Shown: positions 1 through 10,212, counted from the stretch's first letter. The stretch: 64,000 nt of DNA from Histomonas meleagridis (GCA_020186115.1 WSYJ01000081.1:372001-436000), one strand, 5' to 3'. Notes: generated from the sequence alone by a model not told the origin. Numbers and translations are program-made.

Positions 1-1267
1 TGTTTGTTACACTTATTTCTCCATTATTTTGTAATCCATTTACTCGGACTCGATCTTCAGAATTCTTTGATGAGATAATATCACCTGCAATTAAATTATA
101 TGTAAATAATTTCTCGAATTCGGGCGTACGCACCTTTTTCCTTGTATTTACTTCTTCTTCAGGCTCATCACTACTGCTACTGCTAGTACTAGAAATACTA
201 CTATTACTTTTGCTATAAATATCACTCCGTGAATCTGACGGTTCGTCACTTTCCTGAGTGATCGGCGGCAATTCAATTTGTGGTGATGCGGAAACATTTG
301 GCAACTCGATTGCATATGGCGTTCGGTTATGTATCGATGGCGATCGTATTACATTGCCAAATATAAACATTGGCCGACGACCTTTAAGTGCTACACGTGC
401 AATGCTTTGCCCATTTTTAAGTGGCAAAGGTGCAATTGATGAGAATTTTCGACTACTAACACGAAGCTCAGACTCATTTGTAAATCCATGAGCAAGTTCT
501 CCTTTTGCATTTAACGCAAAAATATCTCCAAATGAACTAACTGCTTCAACAGCTACAAAACCTTTTGGGAAATAATGGGCAGTGAGATTTTGATTACGTA
601 AAACTAATACAAAAGAGCTTGAAAGAAATGCAATGGAGTCATTAGCTGCACACATTTGAATGATCTTGACATCAATATCAAGTTTCGTAAAGTTTTCATT
701 TTCATTGAAGTCTAGTGTGTAAACAACTCCATCATCACTAAGAGCAGCGACGAAGTTATCGTTTATAGCAGTGAAGACAATTGGTGATTGACTTGGTATA
801 TTGAATTTTTTGTGTGACTCATTAACAGTACCTAAAAAGACTGAACTTGTACCGTATGAAAAACAGAAGTGATTGTTGCATGCAGAAAGACCACGTGGAT
901 TAGGCTTATTGTATTCGGTATTTTCTAATCCGCGAATAACAACAATGCCTGACTGACTAATGAGAATAGTAAAATCGTCACCACATGCTAACTCTGAGAT
1001 TGTGATGTCTTCTGGAATCCAATCTATTGGTTGAGGAAGTGAAATGTTTTTGACTTGTTTAACTGAGATTTGACCACTCGTATTGGATCCAAAGCCACAG
1101 GCGATTCCTTGGCTTGAAAGAAAAACTGTATGTGTATGGGAATTATCAAAGAGAACTGGAACATGCTTATTAAATGATCCATAAGTTGGTAATGCGGATT
1201 GGTTGGAACCAGGCGTGAATTTTTCTTTAAAAGAACCGAGAACAAAATCACTTTTAATGTTTTTCAT
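1..1267 (-). CDS. RCC1-repeat-like protein, partial (3' end beyond window)
   Basis: An open frame runs leftward from an ATG at 1267-1265 and is still open at base 1, so at least 422 residues are present and the C-terminus is missing. The N-terminal part reads like an RCC1 beta-propeller blade: HTVFLSSQGIACGFGSNTSG (about residues 44-63) matches the H-T-x-x-L-x-x-x-G-x-x-x-x-x-G-x-N-x-x-G-Q pattern. Further weak blades follow, for example LACGDDFTILISQSGIVVIRG and the segment with FGDIFALNAKGELAHG. A serine- and acid-rich linker (about residues 340-375) precedes a final stretch that may resume the propeller. RCC1-fold proteins serve as Ran GEFs or as protein-interaction scaffolds, and in trichomonads they are often joined to BTB or kinase domains. 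Which type this is cannot be told from the visible part. Confidence 0.75.
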   Translation of the reverse strand, partial: MKNIKSDFVLGSFKEKFTPGSNQSALPTYGSFNKHVPVLFDNSHTHTVFLSSQGIACGFGSNTSGQISVKQVKNISLPQPIDWIPEDITISELACGDDFTILISQSGIVVIRGLENTEYNKPNPRGLSACNNHFCFSYGTSSVFLGTVNESHKKFNIPSQSPIVFTAINDNFVAALSDDGVVYTLDFNENENFTKLDIDVKIIQMCAANDSIAFLSSSFVLVLRNQNLTAHYFPKGFVAVEAVSSFGDIFALNAKGELAHGFTNESELRVSSRKFSSIAPLPLKNGQSIARVALKGRRPMFIFGNVIRSPSIHNRTPYAIELPNVSASPQIELPPITQESDEPSDSRSDIYSKSNSSISSTSSSSSDEPEEEVNTRKKVRTPEFEKLFTYNLIAGDIISSKNSEDRVRVNGLQNNGEISVTN

Positions 1268-1895
1268 GAAAAATGTGTATTGTGAGTTGAAATTGAATAA
1301 CTGACATAACCGTCGATCTATGGTGTCAGTTTTCTAAAAAGCCCAGTAAAAATCAGTTCTAACTAAAGTGGAATTGGACTCAACATATATTGACCATTAT
1401 AGTAGTAACTTTGATTGTAAATTTAAAATTCTGGAAGAATGCCACTAGCACAAAATTTTAGAATTCAGAACTCCAAAATTTTGGTGGCGTGCTTTCTGAC
1501 ACCTGCACTTTTCTGTAAAGCATTCTTTAATCTGCTTAATTTTGAGTTTTTCAGCTGGTTGTTTTGCCCAATGAAGTGTGTGACCGTTTATTTCAAGAAC
1601 AATTGGGATTCCTCAAGGTTCATTCGAACTTTCACCTATTCATAATTTTGTTACGGCAAAAAAATAATTTTTGATTTCTCTATATTTATCAATTGTGAAT
1701 TTTTTGAGGTTTTGTATCAAGTATTTTAATGCTTACCTTTTTAAGACGACGGATTGCATCTTTGTGTTGAAATTAATCGTTCTGAAATGCTCTCTCGTAA
1801 AAAATCACAACGATAGAAAAAACGATAAGATTTTCAACGATAATTGATCGTGTAATTTCAATTTTCAATTTTAAAGGAAACGATAAGATATTGGT
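1268..1895. other. Intergenic, divergent RCC1-like / CK1-like promoter region
   Basis: No convincing gene is seen. The right end (1809-1885) carries four copies of AACGATA directly before the kinase frame; these are listed separately. No in-frame ATG for the kinase is present, and no GTATGT-type donor was recognised. Confidence 0.6.
1809..1885 (+). promoter_or_regulatory. Cluster of four AACGATA motifs
   Basis: AACGATA occurs at 1809-1815, 1821-1827, 1836-1842 and 1879-1885, the last only 10 bases before the first kinase codon I can place. AACGATA contains the core of the Myb recognition element (TAACGATA) described in Trichomonas vaginalis promoters. The density suggests a promoter. Its closeness to the reading frame leaves little room for an upstream exon. 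Confidence 0.5.
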
Positions 1896-2921
1896 TTGAA
1901 GGCTAAAGACAGACACACTTATGGAGCAGGCGAAACAATTAACAGATACACGGTCGTTAGCCTGATTGGACAGGGAGGATATGGCGATATTTATCATGTT
2001 GAAGATTATGATAATCAACATTTTGCAATGAAACTTGAAGATTTAAATGCAGAAAAAAAAGGTCTAGATATTGAAGTTACCTTTTTTGAATCACTTCAAG
2101 ATTCACCATTATTTCCGAAAATTTTTGATACTGGGGAAACTGGAAAAGAAAAGTTTCTTGTTATGGAACTCTTAGGACCTTCATTATCAAATACAAGACG
2201 TCAGAACAAAACACACAAAATTTCACTTCATACCACCATTCGCCTAGGAATATTTATGATCCAATGTATTGAAGAATTTCACAAACATGGCTTTGTTCAT
2301 CGAGACATTAAATCAGGGAATTTTCTTCTTCGCCCTGGTCATCCCAATCCCCTAGTTCTAATTGATTTTGGACTTTCCAAACCATATATTGATCCAAAAA
2401 CCAATAAGCCATATCCCGAACTTAATAAGTGTGATTATCATGGGACATATAAGTATTCCTCTTATCAATCTATGGAATATCATGATCAATGTCCACGTGA
2501 TGATTTGGTTGCCTGGATATATTCCTTAGTGGAACTTGTTGAAGGCAAGCTCCCATGGACGAATTATGGCCATGGGTTTAAAATGCGTCGTGCAAAGAAG
2601 ACAATTCCACCAGCAAAGCTATTCCGAAGCTTTCCACCAGAATTCATTCAAATTTATGAGTACATAATTCAAATGAATTATAATACAGTGCCACATTATA
2701 ATTACATAATACAATTACTTTTAAGATCAATCGAAACTGTTGGATTTGATCCCAAAACTACAAAATATGATTGGGAAAAGTTTAGTAAAGATAAAGTGAT
2801 GGCTTACTCGCCAATACCAAAGTTACCTTCTGTTGAAGAAACGAAGCTGCCTAAAAAAGAGGATCAGATTCCGGAGGTACAATTCGAGCCAAAACAAAAG
2901 ACATCATGTATAATAAGTTAG
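1896..2921 (+). CDS. CK1/tau-tubulin-kinase-like protein kinase with C-terminal CaaX box; no ATG start
   Basis: This 341-codon frame encodes a near-complete trichomonad-type CK1 kinase: glycine loop GQGGYG (25-30), lysine in AMKLED (46), catalytic loop HRDIKSGN (125-132), DFG (147-149) and the CK1-type PRDDLVAWIY segment. It probably phosphorylates serine/threonine on acidic substrates. The tail is proline- and lysine-rich and ends in CIIS, a farnesylation-type CaaX box, so membrane anchoring is likely. The frame has no ATG before the glycine loop: the first in-frame Met is residue 45. Upstream, a TAA at 1884-1886 closes the frame, and the codons that follow are GAT ATT GGT TTG. The start is given at TTG 1896 only as a boundary. 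A non-AUG start, a tiny spliced first exon or loss of the start codon are all possible. Confidence 0.85.
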   Translation: MKAKDRHTYGAGETINRYTVVSLIGQGGYGDIYHVEDYDNQHFAMKLEDLNAEKKGLDIEVTFFESLQDSPLFPKIFDTGETGKEKFLVMELLGPSLSNTRRQNKTHKISLHTTIRLGIFMIQCIEEFHKHGFVHRDIKSGNFLLRPGHPNPLVLIDFGLSKPYIDPKTNKPYPELNKCDYHGTYKYSSYQSMEYHDQCPRDDLVAWIYSLVELVEGKLPWTNYGHGFKMRRAKKTIPPAKLFRSFPPEFIQIYEYIIQMNYNTVPHYNYIIQLLLRSIETVGFDPKTTKYDWEKFSKDKVMAYSPIPKLPSVEETKLPKKEDQIPEVQFEPKQKTSCIIS

Positions 2922-3598
2922 AAATAATAGTAAATATTTAATATATTTTGATCTATCAATGTGAAATTAGTATTATGAATGAAAATTAAATTTATTGGAT
3001 ATTTATTAATATAATAATTAGTTCAATTCTTGATGTGATCATTTTTGATAATGAGAAATTTTAAAATGTTTATGGAAAATAAATAATTTATTGAAGATTT
3101 GAGTATCAAAATACTTCTGACATTAATTATCGAATATTTTTTGATCAATAAAATTTTTTTATTGGAATCATATTTTTCTTTCAAACAATGGTTTTATCAA
3201 CCCTTGAACCAGGAGGAATGCATCAATTCCATAAAACAAATTAGAATATATTAAGGTATTTTCATTTCATAAATTGAAATATATTTATACATTATATGTT
3301 CCAAGTAATTAACCATTAATCATTGATAATTATGATAAACTCCTGATAAGTGATTGAATATTTTTTAAAAAAAACGCCTTCGAAAGGATGTAATCCAGGT
3401 GAAATTACAAAATTAATCCAAGCATCTGAAGTTCATATCCACCTACCATTCAATGCATTCATTTTGTTTTTCAAAACAATATTTGAATGAAAACGATAAA
3501 ACAGTTGTTAAAAAGTTAACTCTTTCTGAATAAAGTTATCAGAGTTAACTCTATTTTTGCCAATTTCCAAGTCAAACTGGGATTTGCATTTTTTGGAA
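2922..3598. other. Intergenic region upstream of ankyrin-family gene
   Basis: AT-rich sequence without a credible frame. AACGATA lies at 3492-3498, about 100 bases before the next ATG. The sequence AGTTAACTCT occurs twice between 3505 and 3555, the second time as part of the palindrome AGAGTTAACTCT. Confidence 0.5.
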
Positions 3599-4696
3599 AT
3601 GAGTTATAACAACAGCAGCAATGAAAGAAAAAATGAAAGACCAACAACGCCTTTTTACTATACCAACATCAATTTTACAAATTTATATAAAACTCTTGAA
3701 GAAATCATTTTTGATTTGAATGAAAATAACATCAAAAAAACAGTTAAAAGAACAATTTATTGTATTGAGAACAATACTTTAAGTAGTATCAAGTTGACTA
3801 TATGTAAACTTGTTTATTCATTATATCGATCAAGAATGAATGATTATTGTTTATGTATAAATTTTATTCAAAAACTTGAGAACAAAGGAAGAAAACACAA
3901 TGAAAGTTATAAGATAGTTAAAATGTTTCCACGCTTTCTCCTTAACATTGGGTTAGAAGAATCTTATTTTCTTCTTAATAAAATGATTGAGTTAAATTTA
4001 ATTAGATCAGATATAGTTTATTATAGTCATATTGTTTATTTCGCACATTATTCAAAAAATTTGTTCTGTTGCTTAAATAATGAAAAGAACAAATTGTTTT
4101 TATCATATTTTCGGAAAAATTTTGACAAATTATCAAAGAATAATTGGGAGCTTCATAAGAAATTAATTGAAGAAGGACATAATCCAAATGAAGTTGCAAA
4201 AATAATTCGAAATGATGAAATAGAAAAACTTCAAGAAATATCATCACAATCAAACTTTTATTTTGATCAAACAATTGAACCATCGCTTTATGAAAGATGT
4301 TCATTTGTTAATAAAGAAAATGTTACATTAATTGATTATGCGGCATTTTTTGGATCAGTTAAATGTTTTAAATATTTACTTATAAATGGCTCCGATATAG
4401 AAAACACAGGCAAATATGTTGTTGCAGGTGGAACTCTTGAAATCATTCATTTATGTGAGCAGAATCATTCATCATTTGAAGGTGCATATGAAACAGCAAT
4501 TGAATTTCATCGAAATGATATTTATAAATATCTTTACGAAAATAAAATTGTTGAAGACTCTAAACATAAATTGTTTCCTGAAAATATAATGATAAACATC
4601 GATATATTTACCTTTTTACTTGAAAAAGAAAGATTATTATTTAATGATTATAAAAAAATTCATTTGTTTTATCTGAAGTATATTTTAATGCTTTAA
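3599..4696 (+). CDS. Trichomonad ankyrin-family protein, N-terminal part (DUF3447-like)
   Basis: The first ATG (MSYNNSSNERKNERPTT) gives 365 residues. The layout matches the large trichomonad family with an N-terminal helical domain, a degenerate DUF3447-type ankyrin segment and, normally, a C-terminal ankyrin stack. Here the first 130 residues are helical. The ankyrin-like part follows with VTLIDYAAFFGSVKCFKYLL (about 240-260) and AYETAIEFHRNDIYKYLY. The last ~12 residues (FYLKYILML and neighbours) are encoded by the same AT-rich spacer sequence that later separates each ankyrin module, so the stop at 4694-4696 is probably read-through into a spacer and not a designed C-terminus. The full gene probably continues through the array up to about 6830. 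Such proteins are taken to be protein-interaction scaffolds; no partner can be named. Confidence 0.7.
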   Translation: MSYNNSSNERKNERPTTPFYYTNINFTNLYKTLEEIIFDLNENNIKKTVKRTIYCIENNTLSSIKLTICKLVYSLYRSRMNDYCLCINFIQKLENKGRKHNESYKIVKMFPRFLLNIGLEESYFLLNKMIELNLIRSDIVYYSHIVYFAHYSKNLFCCLNNEKNKLFLSYFRKNFDKLSKNNWELHKKLIEEGHNPNEVAKIIRNDEIEKLQEISSQSNFYFDQTIEPSLYERCSFVNKENVTLIDYAAFFGSVKCFKYLLINGSDIENTGKYVVAGGTLEIIHLCEQNHSSFEGAYETAIEFHRNDIYKYLYENKIVEDSKHKLFPENIMINIDIFTFLLEKERLLFNDYKKIHLFYLKYILML

Positions 4697-6850
4697 TATT
4701 CTAAAATAAAATTCGGTATAAATTTAAAATACTTAAAACAACTTTTATGGAAATTCTGGAAAATGAACAACATGAAATTGCCATAATACTTCTTGAAAGT
4801 AATGAAACCATTGATATCTATGCTGAAGATATTTTGTTTAATTATATAAAATTAATTTCAATAACATGATGTTTAAGAGTAATATATTGGAATTATTGAA
4901 AATATTTAAAACAATATTTATGTATGCAGCCGGTCATGGTCATATAGAAATAGTCAAATTACTTCTTCAAAATGATATTGATATAAATAAAAGAACTGTT
5001 TATGTTTAATAATTTATAAAGTTTTGATATGGTATTTGGAAATCATTTCACTTTTTTGAAACTGCATTTTTGCTTGCATTAAAAAATAATTATATTGATA
5101 TTTGCAAATTCTTTATTAAACAAAAGGATATCGATTTGGGTGGCACCACATGTTGGTTTTCTTTCGATAATCTGAGGTCCCAAAATAATTTTTAGAAATT
5201 ATTTGAATTATTTCAAACAGCTCTCATTATAGCATCCAAAAATGGATTCATTAATATGGCTAAATTACTCCTTAAGCAAAAAAGAATCCTTATTAATGCT
5301 ACAGATATAAATTTTTTTTTATTTATAATTTGTAATGATAATATAATGATTTAAAATGAAATTTGATAATTATTTTAAATATTTTGTACTGCACTTATGT
5401 ATGCATGTTATAATGGTCACATAGAAATAGCCAAATTACTTCTTGGTATCAATGAAATTGAAATTAATGATAAAGATATATAATTTTTTTATTTAGAATT
5501 TATTTTACTGAATTAGAAATTCATAATAATATTTGGATTTTGATTGATTCTTTTGAAACGGCACTTATGTTTGCATCTGAAAAAGGTTATATAGAAATAG
5601 TTAAAATACTTCTTGGGAAAAAAGAAATAGAAATAAATACTAAAAATGTTTATTAATAATATTTGTCGTTAATTTCATCAATTTCAGCTTTCAAAATATT
5701 ATTTGGAAATTATTTAAAATATTTGAAACAGCACTTTCATTGGCAATGAAAAATAATCATACTGAAATTTCAAAATTATTACTTGAACAAGAAGGAATTG
5801 ATGTTTATTTTAATGGTGTTTATTCGTTTTATTTAATATTCATTTAAATAATAATATATTTCAAAAGGAAACTTGATATTTATTCAAAAATATTTGGAGC
5901 TGGACTTATGTATGCATTAGAAAGTCATCAAATTATTTTAGCAGCAATAATATTTTACCTAAAAGGAATTGATGTTAATGTTACATATACTCATTTATTT
6001 TATATCAAGTTATTATTAATATTTTGATGTTTCAAAATAATATGTAAAAATTATTCATAATATTTGAAATTGCATTTTTGTTTGCTATAGAAAATAATCA
6101 CATTGAAGAAGCCAAATTATATATAGATCAAAAAGTAATTGATATTAACATAACGGATATTTATTTACATTGTTTCATATTTATTTTAATATTTTAATGT
6201 ATTAAAATAATATTCAAGAATTATTTAAATTATTTAAAACATTACTTATGATTGCAACAGAAAAATCTCAAATAGAAATAGCAGAATTACTTATTAAACT
6301 AGAAAATATCGATATTAATGCTAAAGATATTTATTTGTTTTATTTAGAGTTATTTTTATTGATTTTATATATCAAAATTATTTATGGAAAATGTTTAAAT
6401 CATTTTGGACTGCACTTATGTTTGCAGCTGAGAATGGATGTATAGAAATAACGAAATTACTTCTTGAAAAAGAAGGAATTGATGTAAATGCTCAAAATAT
6501 TTTATTCGTTTTATATAAAATTTGTTTTGACAATTTGATGTATCTTAATAATTTTTGGAAAATATATAAAATATTTGAAACAGCGCTTATTCTAGCAATA
6601 GAAAATGAACAAATTAAAATAGCTAAATTACTTCTTGATAATAAAAGTATTAATATTAATTTGAAAGATATTTACTAATTTTGTTTAAAGCCAATTTGAA
6701 TAATTTTATATTTTATAATAATATTTGGAAATTATTTTATTTATTTGAAACTGCGCTAGATATTGCGTTAGAAAATGATCAAACAGAAATTTATAAATTA
6801 CTTATGGAAAAAGAATGAACTGAAGCCAATTTTAAAGATGTTTATTTGAA
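4697..6850 (+). repeat. Array of 13 ankyrin modules on a ~170-bp period with AT-rich spacers
   Basis: Thirteen ankyrin repeats follow the 365-residue frame. The codon for the T of the T-A-L-x-x-A motif starts at 4738, 4911, 5061, 5217, 5388, 5558, 5728, 5899, 6069, 6239, 6409, 6580 and 6750. Each module encodes about 31 residues of the form TALMFAAENGxIEIxKLLLE followed by GID-N-KDI. Spacers of mostly ~70 bases follow, opening with ATTTATTTGTTTTATTT-like sequence and closing with a conserved AATATTTGGAAATTATTT segment and TTTGAA. Removing each spacer and keeping the two residues before T would restore the canonical 33-residue period. Twelve modules have no stop in the ankyrin frame; the last has TGA at 6816-6818. 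Spacers contain stops and often shift the frame. No GT-AG borders are evident. It could be a spliced gene with unusual introns or a decaying tandem array. Confidence 0.75.
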
Positions 6851-6949
6851 TAACTTAAGGTTCCAAAATAATATTTGAATTTTTTAATGCAATATAGAAA
6901 GAAACAACATGAAATCAGAGAATTTTCAATAAAATATATCTATAGACAA

Positions 6950-7363
6950 TGTTATGGATGTGGAAAAAATCCTCTACTAAAAATTCTCTAGTTTTTCATT
7001 TTCAATGGTTTATCTATACATATGTGTAATGTGACGTGAAATGATATAATCTTCAGATCGAGGATCAAAACTGACTTGAAATTTTATAAATTATATAGTA
7101 ACACACTAATAAAAATCATTTCGAAAATGCATCGTTTATTTTATTTCGATTAAAGGTAATATCAAAATCACAATAATTTTTTTTTTGAAACCACTTAGCT
7201 GTTTTCCCAATTTAAACTTAATTTGGTATAATATTACTCATTCTACATATTATTTCATGCAAAGAAGATTTTATTATGCATTTGAACACATTTTTAAAAT
7301 TTATCATTCATGAATGAAAACTAGAGAATTTCTAGTAGAGGATTTTTTCAGCATCCACAACAT
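6950..7363. mobile_element. MITE-like element with ~50-bp terminal inverted repeats
   Basis: The sequence at 6950-7000 is the imperfect reverse complement of 7312-7363; about nine in ten bases agree over 50. Both ends contain GAAAAAATCCTCTACTA and TTCTCTAGTTTT-type blocks, and both begin ATGTT(A/G)TGGATG at the outer edge. The ~310 bases inside are AT-rich and have no coding frame, which fits a non-autonomous inverted-repeat transposon. No clear target-site duplication longer than two bases was seen. Confidence 0.55.
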
Positions 7364-7791
7364 GCCCTTTCTGAAATAGCTTAAATCAAATAAAAAGCAT
7401 GAATGTTCCCTTGAGTTTTACAGTTTAAAATGTAATCATATTCTTAAATAACCTACAAAAATAAAATTACTTTGGTCATATTTTGAATTGTCATTGGCTG
7501 CTCAGGCGCTAAAGATAAAATTTCATATTTCGTTGGTATTTCAATATAATTTGTAAACATTTTAATTATAATGCTTTTCATATCTTTTAATTCGTCATTT
7601 GTGTTAAAGATTTTTATTTTCTGCTATTTAGCGATAGAGGAACAATGAATTAATACATAGTAGAGACTGAACAGCAGGAAAAAAACATTTTTGCGAACCA
7701 AGTTCTTTGCCACTTTTATCTTTATATTATTTGCTGATCTTCTTAAATACAAAAATGACACGATTATTGAATACTTTATTGTCATGCAATC
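7364..7791. other. Intergenic
   Basis: AT-rich sequence between the inverted-repeat element and the next gene. I see no gene or RNA structure in it. Confidence 0.5.
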
Positions 7792-9789
7792 ATGATTTGC
7801 TTCGAAAGTCGCAGTCCTCCTCACGAATTAACAGCACCGAATCCAAAGCTTCATTATTGTGGCGTATCAAATGATTGTTATGCCATTCTCTATGAAGAAG
7901 TAAATAGCAAGCAAGTTAAATTTTTCAAATATGATTATCATTCAAACTCTTTAATTTTACTATGTAATGGTGATTATAATCAAAAAATTTCTGAGGCGTC
8001 ACTTTCAAAATCACAAAAAATCTTATCCTTTCATACAGATGATAATTATCTTCATTTTCTTTATTTAGACAAATCAAGTCAAGGACATTTTAAGATCCAC
8101 AATGCAAAGCATTGCACTCCAATTGATTCCACTTCGAATTATGAATATTTTATTTACAAAAAAAAAAATTCTTTATATCTAATGACTATTAAATCCAATT
8201 TTTCTAGTAACACATCCAAAAAAATAGCTGGCAAAGTTCTTTGGTGGATGTATTCCAGTTATTCGCCCAATTTAGTCATTATTAAATCTTCTCGAAAAAT
8301 TCTATATTATTCATTTGCGCAAGAATTTGTTCTTCTTTATTCTGCTCAAATGGACGCTAGCAATGAAAACTTTTTACCCACTCATCTTTTTACATTTAGC
8401 GGGAAGAAGAATTTTGTTCTTGCATCGATTGGTTCACAACAAAGCATTTCATTTTTAGGTTTTCCTGCCAATCGCTTTGTTAGCATTGGTCTCCAATCCC
8501 AATATAATAAATCGAACCTTGTTATCATTAAGATGAAGGACAATCTGATCATTCCGATTGGCAATGTTTGTTTATTATTTTTTGATTTAAATACATTTTG
8601 GAAATATTCCATCACCGATAGCCAATTAGTTCCTGAAACGCCCAATGGGATCATGAATTGTTCGAAGGATTTCCCAATATTTTATTCACAAAATACATTA
8701 ATGTTTTATACTGTTAAATATAATTGGATGAAATTAACATTAGTCTTAAAGAATAATAATACACTTGTTAAATCAGTTGCGCATATTATACCAATGTTTT
8801 CTATTGAATGTGAATCTGATTTAATATTATACGTTGAACAAAATTGTAATCAGTTTTTACTTTTTGACTTTTTATGTGAATTTATAATATCAAAAGCACA
8901 TTTTCTATTGATTAAAAAGTTTCCAAATGTTTTAACTAAATTCATATCAAATGGATTTAATGATTCAATAAGTATTAGTGATGGAATTGAAATCGAAGAG
9001 AAGATATTAATGATATTATTACCACAAAAACAAGAGCTCAAACAAAATTGGAAACAATTAGATGAAAAATATACTCCGAAAGGATTTTGGAAGTTTTCTA
9101 CCATCTTAAATATGATATATTTCTTTGTTGTATATCAAATTCCTGATTTTAAACTTCCTCCTGAATTCTTCCAGAGTAAAATTTGTTTGTTTTCGCATTA
9201 CGTACCAACTGTCCAAGAAAAGAAGTTCATAAAAGAAAAGCCAATTGATTACATTGAAACATTTCTATCATTGATATATAATACTTTTAGTCAAATATCG
9301 GACGGAATAATTTTGCCCGAAAATGAAATCGAGAAAATGTTAGTGTTGTTAGTGCATTTTTGTTTGGCAAAAGAACTTCATTTCCCATTCGATATAAAGA
9401 AAATTAATTACTTACAGAAATTGGTGTTGGAATATTTCCCGTTAATGATAAATTATTATTTCGCAAAGTTGAACTTGTTCGATGTTTCTGACGAATTTAA
9501 TTCGCTCGAAGAAGAATTGAACATTTGGATGAGATCGCAGCCGTGTAAATTCGATCTAAGAGAAGAAACAATTTATAAATATTATCAAAATTACCCAAAC
9601 TCATTGTTCTTGGAACAAAATTCGGTGAGAACAAAGCCAAAACTTTTTCAACCTTTCGCGTATTATGAAAACGCATATTTGATATCTAGCTTTATACCAC
9701 AGGAAAGAAAGAGAAAAGATAACATCGAAGTGCTGGAAAATGATTACGAAATAGAAAAACTAAAGGAAATATACTCGAAATATTCATAA
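7792..9789 (+). CDS. Candidate RMC1/Mic1-like protein (beta-propeller plus helical C-terminus)
   Basis: ATG at 7792 gives 665 residues. The first ~340 residues look like an irregular beta-propeller, with alternating short hydrophobic strands and blades such as KILSFHTDDNYLHFLYL and KVLWWMYSSYSPNLVIIKSS. The remaining half is helical. Length (human RMC1 is about 657 residues) and the order of several segments, notably an NVNWYMYCPES-like blade and a LVVVHHQDTETSVIFDI-like strand pair, resemble the regulator of the MON1-CCZ1 Rab7 exchange complex. If this is right, it acts in late endosome maturation. I matched it from memory of family features only, without an alignment, and other propeller-plus-alpha trafficking proteins remain possible. 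No signal peptide or membrane span is evident. Confidence 0.7.
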   Translation: MICFESRSPPHELTAPNPKLHYCGVSNDCYAILYEEVNSKQVKFFKYDYHSNSLILLCNGDYNQKISEASLSKSQKILSFHTDDNYLHFLYLDKSSQGHFKIHNAKHCTPIDSTSNYEYFIYKKKNSLYLMTIKSNFSSNTSKKIAGKVLWWMYSSYSPNLVIIKSSRKILYYSFAQEFVLLYSAQMDASNENFLPTHLFTFSGKKNFVLASIGSQQSISFLGFPANRFVSIGLQSQYNKSNLVIIKMKDNLIIPIGNVCLLFFDLNTFWKYSITDSQLVPETPNGIMNCSKDFPIFYSQNTLMFYTVKYNWMKLTLVLKNNNTLVKSVAHIIPMFSIECESDLILYVEQNCNQFLLFDFLCEFIISKAHFLLIKKFPNVLTKFISNGFNDSISISDGIEIEEKILMILLPQKQELKQNWKQLDEKYTPKGFWKFSTILNMIYFFVVYQIPDFKLPPEFFQSKICLFSHYVPTVQEKKFIKEKPIDYIETFLSLIYNTFSQISDGIILPENEIEKMLVLLVHFCLAKELHFPFDIKKINYLQKLVLEYFPLMINYYFAKLNLFDVSDEFNSLEEELNIWMRSQPCKFDLREETIYKYYQNYPNSLFLEQNSVRTKPKLFQPFAYYENAYLISSFIPQERKRKDNIEVLENDYEIEKLKEIYSKYS

Positions 9790-10212
9790 AAGGAAATGAA
9801 TATTCGCGTGGGAATAAAATATTTGTATGAATAAAAATATTTAATGGTTTTGTTACATTGTTTTGAGGTTCTCTTTTTATGAAAAGACATTTTTTATCAT
9901 AAATTTTTTAAATGTAAAAAAATGTGATTTCGATGTTTGAAAAACTTAAATAGAATTTAATTTTATTATCATTTTACGAGATATCATTTGCTATAGAGTT
10001 AAGCATATGAAAATTAATACATCCCTTAAATCCAGTGATGAATTTTCGGTATTAGAAAAATTTGTACCTCGGTGAAGTGAAAAGTATTCAAAAATACATG
10101 TGAAAAACTCGGTTGTAATCTTTTTTTGTGAGAGTAGATTGAATGGTTTACTCTGCGTTTGGTTATGACGCACACCGAGCTCAAAAATAATTATTCGGAA
10201 AAGTGACAGATT
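9790..10212. other. Intergenic
   Basis: AT-rich gap between two genes on the same strand. I see no further gene; it must hold the 3' end of the first gene and the promoter of the next. Confidence 0.5.

Noticed and set aside
1700..1900. A spliced first exon for the CK1-like kinase, with GGCTAAAGACAG (1900-1911) as a possible 3' splice motif
   Set aside because: The word is only loosely like the Trichomonas ACTAACACACAG consensus, no GTATGT-type donor lies after an ATG in frame, and the codons before it fit the kinase family.
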